Assembly: GCA_900769665.1 (NCBI GenBank)
Contig: CAAGHL010000009.1
Coordinates: 1-47,695, forward strand
DNA: 47,695 nt
Direction: 5' to 3'
From: Clostridia bacterium
GTDB lineage: Bacteria; Bacillota; Clostridia; Christensenellales; CAG-314
The translations under genes were made by a program, and so were the position numbers. Below, piece after piece: positions 1 through 7,679 of this stretch; the stretch's first letter is position 1; every line of letters starts with the position of its first letter. The notes beneath the pieces are model-generated. The model was not told where the DNA came from. It worked only from the letters and a program-made list of their open reading frames with translations, and did no database searches.

Positions 1-1
1 C

Positions 2-118
2 CCCGTATTGGTCAAAAACGCCGCCCCGGGACTGCTTGCCTACTTGGACGAGCTGTTCGGCACGGACAAAATGAAGATGTGCAAGGCATTTATACACAGA
101 TTGGAGCGTAACGCATAG
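2..118 (+). CDS. C-terminal end of an unidentified protein (partial)
   Basis: An open frame runs from the window edge to a TAG stop at 116-118 and gives 38 residues, beginning PVLVKNAAPGLLAY and ending FIHRLERNA. The start lies outside the window. It ends 19 bp before the next start codon and on the same strand, so it may share a transcript with the repeat protein that follows. The tail is mixed amphipathic helix and basic residues. I do not recognise a family and assign no function. The frame is supported only by its uninterrupted reading and its position against the next ribosome site. Confidence 0.5.
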   Translation, partial: PVLVKNAAPGLLAYLDELFGTDKMKMCKAFIHRLERNA

Positions 119-137
119 GACGAAGGAGCCGAAATAT

Positions 138-3100
138 ATGATGAAATCGAAATTTACCGTAGTTGTGTGCGCGTTGGCAATTGCCCTCGCCGCGGTTATC
201 GGTATATTTATTACGTTGATAGCGACGGGAGTAGTGGACTCCACGCCGAAAAAATTGGTAATATCGTCCGGGACTGCGGAAAAAGTGTACGACGGCAAGG
301 AGATTACATCCGCCGATTGGAAGCTTGACAGCGGCACTTTGCGCGAAGGACACAGACTTAAAGTTACCACAATGGGCAACCAAACGGACGTCGGCTCGTG
401 CGATAACGAGTTTACCGCTGTTGTGTTGGACGAAAACGGCGCAGACGTGTCGGAAGACTACGAACTAGTGCTAAAACCCGGCAAACTTGTGGTGCGCGCA
501 CGTATGTTGGTGATAAAGAGTGCGTCGGCAAGCAAAATTTACGACGGTACGCCGCTGTTTAGCGAAGACTTCACCGTTGTGGACGGCACGGTCGCCGACG
601 GAATTGACGTGTCTGACAACTACGAGATAAAAACACGCTTCCAAAAGTTGCGCATAATTGCCCGTGCGATAACGGTATCTACGGGCGACGGCGAGTGGAA
701 GTACGACGGCATGGCGCACGCAAATACGGCTTGGGACGAAACAGTCGACCTTGACGGAACGCTTGCCGACGGACAAAAAATCATCGTCACGGTGACGGGG
801 TCGGTGACGGATGTTAGCGACACCAAGAAAAGTAACAACGGTTGCAACGTCGCAATTGTGGACGCAAACGGCAACGACGTTACGGCAAACTACACGGTAA
901 AGAAGCAACTAGGCACGCTTACAATTACGCCGCGTTACATCAAGTTGAAAACCTTGGATTACTCGGCGGTTTACGACGGTGCAAAGCACTATTGTACGGA
1001 TTGGTTGTACGACGACGGCACGATCGACCGCATTGTGGACGGACAAATGCTGACAGCCAAGAGCGGCAAGTTTGCAACAATCGAAAACGTCGGCAGTGTA
1101 CAAAACGTAATCGACTTTGACGTGAAGTACGGCACAAAAATCGTTACTAAAAACTACAACATAGAGTACGTAAGCTACGGTACTTTGACCTTGACCAAGC
1201 GCGAAGTGTGGGTCGCTACGGACTCCGACACACGTGTCTACAACGGCGCGGCGCACTACAAGGCAACATACACCGTGTGCGAGGACTCGCCCTACCAATT
1301 TGTGGCAAAGCAAAGGGTTTCCGTTTCAAGTTATACGTCAATTACAAACGTCGGCACCGTAATCAATGCGCTTACGCTGACGGTGAAAAACAGCGGTAAG
1401 GACGTTACGGACAACTACGAAATAGTGTACAAAACTTACGGCTCACTGACTGTCACCCCGAGAAAGGTAACCGTCCGCACTGCCACAACGCAATTTGAAT
1501 ACGACGGACAACCGCACTTCGACGTGAATGCGACGGTTGCGGCAGGCTCCTACGGATTGGTACGCGGACACAACTTTGAAGCGACGTGTTACCCGACGGT
1601 TACTGTTGTTGCCGACGGCGAAGTGACAAACAACGTTGTCTACTTAGTGAAAAACGGCGAGGAAGACGTTACAGCAAACTATGAAATTGTTTACGGCTAC
1701 GGCAAGATAAGTGTTGTTCCGAGGAGTATCACGGTACAAACAAGCTCAGACAGTTGGACTTATGATGGCTTGGCTCACTCGGCGCAAGGATACGAAGTGA
1801 TTGGCGGCTCGCTTGTGGAGTTGCAACAATTGATTGCAACGTCCGCTTGGACGACGGTCACGACGGTTGCCGAAACTGCGCCGTTCGGTAAACAAAATGT
1901 TAATACGTTTGCGATTTTCGCCGACGAAAAAGATGTTTCGGACAACTACGCAATAGGCGTGGTGTACGGAAGTTTGTACATTGTTCGGCGTGAAATTACC
2001 GTATGTACGGAAAACGGCATGTGGGTGTACGACGGGCAAAAACATGAACATACGTATTGGAGCATGGAAGACCTTACTCAAGGTACGCTTGCGGAAGGAC
2101 AAACGATTGTTGTCACAGTACTTGGCGCAGTGACAAACGTGTGGGACACCTACGAAGGCAACAACGTGTGCGAAGTGACGGTATTTGACGGCAACGGCAA
2201 CGATGTTACGGCAAACTATGCAGTGACTACGCAGTGTGGCACCTTGACGATATTGCCGCGCAACGTAAAGGTTATTACACTTGACGATACGCACGTGTAC
2301 GACGGCAATCAACACTACAACATCGATTGGAAGTACGACGATACGACGGAGTACAAACTCGTGGACGGACACGCCTTGCAACCGATTGATTGTACAAAGC
2401 TCGTCGACGTCGGCTCGGCGGAAAACATTGTGGAATTTGCGGTGAGCGACGGAATGGCGGACGTATCGCAAAACTACGCAATAGAGTACACGCATTACGG
2501 CACAATTACGGTACAAACACGCACCGTAACGTTGACCACGGCTACCAACGAATGGGTGTACGACGGCAATGCGCACAGCGATATCGGCTACGTTTTGACG
2601 GAAGGCTCGCTAGACTTTGTGTTCGGTCAAACTATCGATTCGCTTGACCGCAACGAGATTACTTCGGTAGGTAGCGTGCAAAACGTGTTGACGTACGTTG
2701 TTTGCGACGTAAGCGGCAACGACGTTACGGCAAACTACAACATTGTGTACGCCGGCTACGGTACGCTGACGGTTACTCCGCGCGAGGTATGGTTGCAAAC
2801 AGCCACAAACGCATGGAAGTACGACGGCACGGAACACTTCGATACGACAGCCGAGGTGCTAGCAGAAAGCCCGTTCGGACTTGCGGAAGGACACAGTTTC
2901 CTTGATACAAGCCATGTCAACATTACAAACGTCGGCTACATCGACAACATTGTGGATTACATTGTCGTGGACGGCGACGGAAAGGACGTGTCGGCAAACT
3001 ACACGTTGGTGCGTAGCTACGGCGGACTTAGCGTGACTTTGCGTAATATCACGTTGAAGTCGGCTTCCGACAGGTGGTGCTACGACGGGCAACCGCACGC

Positions 3101-3839
3101 AAACGACGCATACGAAATCACTTCGGGAAGCATTGCCGACGGTCAAACTTTGGTTGCGGAACTGTCCGTAACTGTGACGGAGTGCGAAGTGAAAACAAAC
3201 GAGTTTGGCACGGTAAAGGTGTTTGCAAACGGCGTGGACGTGACGGAAAACTACGAAATCACGTTGGTTGTGGGCGAACTGCAAGTGTACAAAGCACGCG
3301 TGGTTGTGGAAATGTACCAACTGTCCAAGGAGTACGACGGCAAGCCGTTGGCTATCACCGAGGACGACTACGAAATATCCGAAACCGAGTCGGAAAACTT
3401 GGCAAACTGCCGTGTGGAAGTGGTGTGGCTTGCGGAAAAATTTGTGGACGCAGGTACCATTACGCCCGACCAAATAAACGAACGTGCGGAAGTACGTGTG
3501 TATGACCAAGACGGCAATGATATTACCGAACAATGCGTAGTGGACTTTGTTGGAAGTACGCTGATGATACACAAACGCGGTATCACGATAACCGCCGTAT
3601 CGGAGTCGAAAATTTACGATGGCACTCCGCTGAAAGCGACAACCTTTGTCGTAAGCTCGGGTGAGCTTGCCGAAGGCGACGTGCTTACCGTTACTTCGAC
3701 TGCCGAAATCACTCGTCCCGGCGTTGTCGTAATTTCAATCGACGACACAAACGTTGAAATAACACGCGGCGAAAACAGCGCAAGGGACAACTACGAGATA
3801 ACATACGTAGACGGCACTTTGACCGTGTTGGAGGCGTAG
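138..3839 (+). CDS. Exported 14-repeat MBG/YDG-domain surface protein
   Basis: A 1233-residue protein with one N-terminal hydrophobic segment (about residues 7-30), which acts as a signal peptide or membrane anchor. The rest is about 14 consecutive beta-rich units. Each unit opens with a (W/K)xYDGxxH or YDGTPL motif, carries an NDVTANY or DVSDNYEI motif in its second half, and ends in a YGTLTVTPR-type strand. This is the pattern of MBG/YDG domains in bacterial adhesins. The units begin near residue 50 and run to the last residue, with no LPXTG signal or C-terminal membrane segment. The second unit is shortened: YDGTPL is followed only about 25 residues later by DVSDNYEI. AGGAG at 124-128 supports the ATG at 138 (the adjacent ATG at 141 is equally possible). 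A stalk or adhesin role is inference. Confidence 0.85.
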   Translation: MMKSKFTVVVCALAIALAAVIGIFITLIATGVVDSTPKKLVISSGTAEKVYDGKEITSADWKLDSGTLREGHRLKVTTMGNQTDVGSCDNEFTAVVLDENGADVSEDYELVLKPGKLVVRARMLVIKSASASKIYDGTPLFSEDFTVVDGTVADGIDVSDNYEIKTRFQKLRIIARAITVSTGDGEWKYDGMAHANTAWDETVDLDGTLADGQKIIVTVTGSVTDVSDTKKSNNGCNVAIVDANGNDVTANYTVKKQLGTLTITPRYIKLKTLDYSAVYDGAKHYCTDWLYDDGTIDRIVDGQMLTAKSGKFATIENVGSVQNVIDFDVKYGTKIVTKNYNIEYVSYGTLTLTKREVWVATDSDTRVYNGAAHYKATYTVCEDSPYQFVAKQRVSVSSYTSITNVGTVINALTLTVKNSGKDVTDNYEIVYKTYGSLTVTPRKVTVRTATTQFEYDGQPHFDVNATVAAGSYGLVRGHNFEATCYPTVTVVADGEVTNNVVYLVKNGEEDVTANYEIVYGYGKISVVPRSITVQTSSDSWTYDGLAHSAQGYEVIGGSLVELQQLIATSAWTTVTTVAETAPFGKQNVNTFAIFADEKDVSDNYAIGVVYGSLYIVRREITVCTENGMWVYDGQKHEHTYWSMEDLTQGTLAEGQTIVVTVLGAVTNVWDTYEGNNVCEVTVFDGNGNDVTANYAVTTQCGTLTILPRNVKVITLDDTHVYDGNQHYNIDWKYDDTTEYKLVDGHALQPIDCTKLVDVGSAENIVEFAVSDGMADVSQNYAIEYTHYGTITVQTRTVTLTTATNEWVYDGNAHSDIGYVLTEGSLDFVFGQTIDSLDRNEITSVGSVQNVLTYVVCDVSGNDVTANYNIVYAGYGTLTVTPREVWLQTATNAWKYDGTEHFDTTAEVLAESPFGLAEGHSFLDTSHVNITNVGYIDNIVDYIVVDGDGKDVSANYTLVRSYGGLSVTLRNITLKSASDRWCYDGQPHANDAYEITSGSIADGQTLVAELSVTVTECEVKTNEFGTVKVFANGVDVTENYEITLVVGELQVYKARVVVEMYQLSKEYDGKPLAITEDDYEISETESENLANCRVEVVWLAEKFVDAGTITPDQINERAEVRVYDQDGNDITEQCVVDFVGSTLMIHKRGITITAVSESKIYDGTPLKATTFVVSSGELAEGDVLTVTSTAEITRPGVVVISIDDTNVEITRGENSARDNYEITYVDGTLTVLEA

Positions 3840-3906
3840 TTAGCGGCTGTAAAAACACAATTACTGCGGTTGGTTTCGCAACTAATATACCGCACAAAAC
3901 AAAGAA

Positions 3907-3940
3907 AAAACGGCGTTCGAGCGAACGTCGTTTTTCTTTT
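3907..3940 (+). terminator. Intrinsic terminator after the repeat protein
   Basis: Stem ACGGCGTTCG against CGAACGTCGT (one G-U pair) is flanked by A and T runs and followed by TTTTTCTTTT at 3931-3940. It closes the unit of the upstream surface protein. The A run on the other side gives it some capacity to act on the minus-strand transcript as well. Confidence 0.8.
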
Positions 3941-4078
3941 ATGAGGATAAGTACGCGGATTGGAGTTTAACGTCTAAGTATCCGCCGTCACATGAGTAAA
4001 ATTGATTAGTGATGGCAACGGAAACTATGTGGCGATGTAGGCAAAAAATGTATACGTATTGCGATTTTTGCGACAAAC

Positions 4079-5830
4079 TTAGAGTAAATTCTCCACGTCG
4101 GCGACGATTTGATCGGGCGTCATGCCGAGGCTTCTAAGCAACTCTTCGGGATTGTACCTGTCGTAAAACACTTTGTTCAGTCCGTAGTTGAGCACTTTCA
4201 CGTCCGTTGCGCCGTAGTAGGAAGCAATCTTTTGTCCCATACCGCCGTCCAACACTCCGCCTTCCATGGTTACCACAACGCTGTGGTTGTGTGCCAATTC
4301 GGCAAGGGCGGTCTTGTCTGCGCTGTCTACACGACGTGCGTTTACTACGGTAGGCACAATGCCTGTGCGTTGTGTAAGCAGTGTGGCAACGTCGGCGGCG
4401 CGATGTACAAAGTCGCCCTCGGCAATTATCGCAACGTGCGCACCCTTTTGCAATGTGGCGTAGGTGTTGGGCGCTTTATTTGTGTGCGTACCTTGCGTTA
4501 CGGCTCCCGACGGCATAAGTATAATTACCGGGCTGTCGTTGTTGTCCAATGCCCAATCCAGCATGTCCGTCAGTTCCGCCGAAGTGGTGGGCGCAAGTAT
4601 TGTCAGGTTGGGTATGTCGGAAAAAGCCGTGATGCCGAATATGCCTAGGTGGGTTACGTCGGTAAGTCCGTCAAAGTTGGCGTAGTTGAGTAAAATCGTC
4701 ACGTGGTTGCCGTTGATGCACAAGTCTTGAGAAATTTGGTCGTAGGCGCGTTGCATAAAGGTGGTGTTGGTCACAACCAACGGTTTTGCGCCGCCCTTGG
4801 CAATGCCGCTAGCCATGGCAACCGATTGTTCCTCGGCAATGCCCACGTCCACAAATTTGTTGCCGAGCGCCGCTCTCAAATCGGGCGTAATTGCAAAGCT
4901 CCCCGGCATGTTCGGCGTAACAACCACAAACTTGTCGTCCGTTTGCGCCTTGCGCATGATGTAGTTGCATGCAACGGCGGTGTAGCTTTCGGCAGGCATT
5001 TGTATCGTCGGCAAACCCGTTTCGCGGTCAAAGGGCAACGTCCAGTGCCAAGCTTCCTTGTTGGTTTCGGCGCGCTCGTAGCCCTTGCCCTTTTGCGTGT
5101 TGATGTGTACCACAATCGGGTGGTCGATGTCCTTTATCTTGCTAAATACCTTTATCAGCGCCGCAATGTCGTTACCGTGTTGCTCGTACACGTAGTCCAA
5201 GCCAAACGCCTTAAAAATGTTGTTTTTGCTTGCGCCGTTTGTCGTGCGTAGGTCGGCAAGGCTTTTGTACAAGCCGCCGTGCGTTTCGGAAATAGACTGT
5301 TGGTTGTCGTTGACCACAATGATAAAGTTGCCGTGTATTTCCGAGCCTGCCACGTTCAAGCCCTCCAGCGCCTCTCCGCCGGAAAGCGAGCCGTCGCCGA
5401 TCAGCGCAATCACGTTTTCGTGCGTGCCGAGTATTTCGCGCGCCTTGCACAAGCCGCTTGCAAGGGAAATCGACGTCGACGTATGCCCCACGTTAAACAA
5501 GTCGTGCGCACTTTCCTCGGGGTTGGTGTAGCCGCTGTCCTCGCGGAAGTGCTTTTCGTCGGTGTAGCCGAGGCTACGTCCCGTCAGCATTTTGTGCGGA
5601 TAGCTTTGGTGCGACACGTCAAACACAAACTTGTCCACGGGCGAATTAAACACGTAGTGCAGTGCAATTTCCGTCTCCACAATGCCGAAGTTCGGTCCGA
5701 AGTGTCCGCCGATCTTGGTCAAGCGGTTAAACAACGCCTCGCGGATTTCCCCTGCAAGGTCGTTGAGTTGTGGCAAATTAAGTTTCTTCACGTCCGCGGG
5801 GGAGTGAATTGTGTTCAGTATTTCGTACAT
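4079..5830 (-). CDS. 1-deoxy-D-xylulose-5-phosphate synthase-like transketolase
   Basis: A 583-residue thiamine-diphosphate enzyme. The ThDP/Mg motif GDGSLSGGEALEGLN...NDN, the helix GHTSTSISLASG and KMLTGR are hallmarks of the DXS branch of transketolases. The middle holds the pyrimidine-binding domain with VGIAEEQSVAMASG (catalytic Glu in AEEQ) and the end a transketolase C-terminal domain. It is shorter than typical DXS (about 620 residues) and opens with GGHFGPNFG, like the compact clostridial and lactobacillal DXS-like group. Whether it makes DXP for the MEP pathway or acts on other substrates is therefore open, and I leave the symbol blank. The start is the ATG at 5830, preceded by AAAGGAG. 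An in-frame upstream extension to 6067 reads through the promoter and was rejected. It stands alone, with a MerR-type operator in its promoter. Confidence 0.85.
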   Translation of the reverse strand: MYEILNTIHSPADVKKLNLPQLNDLAGEIREALFNRLTKIGGHFGPNFGIVETEIALHYVFNSPVDKFVFDVSHQSYPHKMLTGRSLGYTDEKHFREDSGYTNPEESAHDLFNVGHTSTSISLASGLCKAREILGTHENVIALIGDGSLSGGEALEGLNVAGSEIHGNFIIVVNDNQQSISETHGGLYKSLADLRTTNGASKNNIFKAFGLDYVYEQHGNDIAALIKVFSKIKDIDHPIVVHINTQKGKGYERAETNKEAWHWTLPFDRETGLPTIQMPAESYTAVACNYIMRKAQTDDKFVVVTPNMPGSFAITPDLRAALGNKFVDVGIAEEQSVAMASGIAKGGAKPLVVTNTTFMQRAYDQISQDLCINGNHVTILLNYANFDGLTDVTHLGIFGITAFSDIPNLTILAPTTSAELTDMLDWALDNNDSPVIILMPSGAVTQGTHTNKAPNTYATLQKGAHVAIIAEGDFVHRAADVATLLTQRTGIVPTVVNARRVDSADKTALAELAHNHSVVVTMEGGVLDGGMGQKIASYYGATDVKVLNYGLNKVFYDRYNPEELLRSLGMTPDQIVADVENLL

Positions 5831-5987
5831 AATGTTCTCCTTTCGGTGTGGTTTGGGTCGACAGCGCGACGGCGGTTGTCGTGCGATGCAGTGCCATGGG
5901 TTTTGCCTTTGCCGCTTTTCGCTTTGTTTGCGACGGTGCGTTTGCCCGAAAAAGTGCGTTTTTGTCGCATTGTCGACCGACTTCACC

Positions 5988-6023
5988 ATTGTTATACTAC
6001 TTAAAGTTGGCTTTAAGTCAAGC
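5988..6023 (-). promoter_or_regulatory. MerR-type promoter/operator of the DXS-like gene
   Basis: On the minus strand TTGACT and TATAAC are separated by 19 bp, which is too long for an unassisted sigma-A promoter. The spacer is filled by a perfect dyad: plus-strand ACTTAAAGTTGGCTTTAAGT at 5999-6018, with 8-bp arms and a 4-nt centre. A 19-20 bp spacer with a central dyad is the signature of promoters activated by MerR-family regulators through DNA distortion. No merR gene lies in this window, so the regulator and its inducer are unknown. Confidence 0.65.
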
Positions 6024-6050
6024 GTTTGAAACGCCCAAACGCAAATTTTG

Positions 6051-6079
6051 TTGACTATTTTACGCAAAACAGCTATAAT
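6051..6079 (+). promoter_or_regulatory. Sigma-A promoter for the DUF4097 lipoprotein
   Basis: TTGACT at 6051-6056 and TATAAT at 6074-6079 with a 17-bp spacer, close to full consensus. The expected start is near 6086, which leaves a leader of roughly 215 nt before the ATG at 6304. I see no clear riboswitch in that leader. It is divergent from the DXS-like promoter about 30 bp away. Confidence 0.7.
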
Positions 6080-6303
6080 GTCGCTACATTACGCTTGCTT
6101 AGCCACGGGCATATCGCATAGCATCCTGCGCATACAATGTTTGCAAAGTCGTTGTACGCAACTTGTCGCATAAACCACGCTTTGTCGGCTTGTCGACGTT
6201 GCGTGCGTTGTCGTCGTTGTTTATGTAGTTCGGCAAAATTCGGCACATGCGGTGGCGTTGCCAATCTTCACTTCGGCGGTGCAAGCAAATACGAGGGAAG
6301 AAA

Positions 6304-7167
6304 ATGAAAAAATATCTTAGTTTGGCAATGTGCCTAGTATTGGTAGGCGCATGTATGTGTTTGGTCGGTTGCGGCACAAACTACAATTACGACGCAAGCG
6401 GCTTTTCCGTCGGCGAAACGGAGCTTACATCCGCGCCCGACAACATATATATAGATTGGCTCGGCGGCTCCGTCAAGGCGGAGTACCACGCCGCAGATAC
6501 GGTAACGCTAGTGGAAAGCGGCGCAAAAAACGACGACATGCGCTTGCGTTGGAAGTTGACCGACGACAACTCGCTGTTTGTCAAGTACTGCGCACCACGT
6601 AGCCGAGTGGTAGTGGGCGTTGGCAAAAAACTCACGCTCACCCTGCCGGAAAACTTCCGCGCAACCAACATCGAATTCGATACCGTTGCGGCAAGCGTAA
6701 CCACGGCGGTGCTTTCGGTGCAAAAAATAAAGGCAAATACCGTGTCGGGCAACGTGTCGTTGTGGGTGGCAAACACGCAGTCTGTTACCGTCGACACCGT
6801 TTCGGGGCGCATCGACGTGGTGCAAAACGGCACGGCGGACACCATCGACGTCGACACTACTTCCGGCGCGGTCGCAATCCAAGCGGACAACGCAAAGTCT
6901 GTTTCCGTCGATACGACTTCCGGCAGTGTGTCCGTTTCCGCCAAGCAATCGGACAAAATCTCGGTGGACACCACGTCGGGCAGTGTGTCGCTACAAATAC
7001 CGCAAGAGGTTGGTTTTGTGGCAACGTTTGCTACCCTCAGCGGCAAGGCAAGCGGAGAGGCAGCCTACACCGTGCAAGACGACAAGTACGTCTACGGCGG
7101 CGGCAAAACGCAAATTTCCGTCAACACGGTCAGCGGCAACCTCAATCTTCCGGCTTACGTCGGCTAG
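6304..7167 (+). CDS. DUF4097-family lipoprotein
   Basis: A 287-residue lipoprotein. The N-terminus is a type II signal peptide with a lipobox ending CLVGC near residue 22, so Lgt should lipidate it at the outer face of the membrane. The mature part is a right-handed beta-repeat of the DUF4097 putative adhesin family. It has at least six rungs built on VDTTSGSVS-like motifs, each offset by about 20 residues. The ATG at 6304 follows AGGGAAG at 6294-6300 and begins MKKYLSLAM. An in-frame upstream ATG at 6247 adds a basic stretch with no ribosome site and was rejected. It sits between the DXS-like gene and the riboswitch operon with its own promoter. A role in surface structure or envelope sensing is inference. 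Confidence 0.8.
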   Translation: MKKYLSLAMCLVLVGACMCLVGCGTNYNYDASGFSVGETELTSAPDNIYIDWLGGSVKAEYHAADTVTLVESGAKNDDMRLRWKLTDDNSLFVKYCAPRSRVVVGVGKKLTLTLPENFRATNIEFDTVAASVTTAVLSVQKIKANTVSGNVSLWVANTQSVTVDTVSGRIDVVQNGTADTIDVDTTSGAVAIQADNAKSVSVDTTSGSVSVSAKQSDKISVDTTSGSVSLQIPQEVGFVATFATLSGKASGEAAYTVQDDKYVYGGGKTQISVNTVSGNLNLPAYVG

Positions 7168-7384
7168 CGGCGGCTTTGGTTCGACCTGTCGCCTACGTTC
7201 CTCGTCGAGGCGGCAACAATTGCGCTCGGGCAATTTGCGTTGGCTAAAACCTCAAATAAACACATTGTCAAATATCGCAGTGCCATGTCGCAATAAATAA
7301 CATACGTCATCAAAATTTCGTGTAAATTTAATGCAAAAAACTGCATATTTTGTCCTTTTTACCGCAGTAACACGGTCAAAAAAC

Positions 7385-7412
7385 TTGACAAAATTCCCTT
7401 ATTTAATATAAT
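7385..7412 (+). promoter_or_regulatory. Consensus promoter of the riboswitch operon
   Basis: TTGACA at 7385-7390 and TATAAT at 7407-7412 with a 16-bp spacer. Transcription should begin near 7419, about 55 nt ahead of the aptamer. The intervening leader can form a small hairpin (TCGTGC against GCACG). Both hexamers are perfect, so the riboswitch rather than promoter strength probably limits expression. Confidence 0.8.
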
Positions 7413-7472
7413 GGTAGTGTATCTGTTGTCGTGCGGCAGTTTGCACGTCGGCAACATACCCAAAACAACATA

Positions 7473-7553
7473 AATTTGAAAATAGCAAAATAGTCGCAAG
7501 GCTATTACGCAAAGCTACAGGGACTCTTGCGGGAGTCAGCCAGTTGCCAAATT
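7473..7553 (+). promoter_or_regulatory. GEMM-I (cyclic di-GMP class I / cGAMP) riboswitch aptamer
   Basis: The conserved GEMM-I core is present. A 7-bp stem, AATAGTC against GGCTATT, is capped by a GCAA GNRA tetraloop (7489-7506). It is followed by ACGCAAAGCTACAGGG (7507-7522), a variable GACTC/GAGTC hairpin, and AGCCAGTTGCC (7538-7548). P1 is AATTTG (7473-7478) with CAAATT (7548-7553). The position I align with G20 of the Vc2 aptamer is A (7484). G20 contacts one ligand base, and A20 variants include cGAMP-selective GEMM-Ib RNAs, so the ligand could be c-di-GMP or 3',3'-cGAMP. The alignment was done by eye. Confidence 0.9.
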
Positions 7554-7580
7554 ACTTTTAAGTAGTTTGGCATTTTTTTT
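7545..7580 (+). terminator. Riboswitch-controlled intrinsic terminator
   Basis: TGCCAAATTACT (7545-7556) pairs with AGTAGTTTGGCA (7561-7572) across a TTTA loop and is followed by eight T (7573-7580). The 5' arm contains the whole 3' strand of aptamer P1 (7548-7553), so a folded aptamer and the terminator exclude each other. Ligand binding should therefore favour read-through: an ON switch for the four genes downstream. Confidence 0.88.
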
Positions 7581-7679
7581 GTCTTTGTCGGTTGTCGCGC
7601 CTAGTGACGGTAGCGGCAACAATTCGGCGCCACGGCAAATTGCGTGTGGCAAACAAAATCTTACAAGGAGGTACCTATT

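Noticed and set aside
5831..6067. An N-terminal extension of the DXS-like protein
   Set aside because: It precedes an excellent AAAGGAG-ATG start and would read through the promoter and operator; the extra residues show no DXS similarity.
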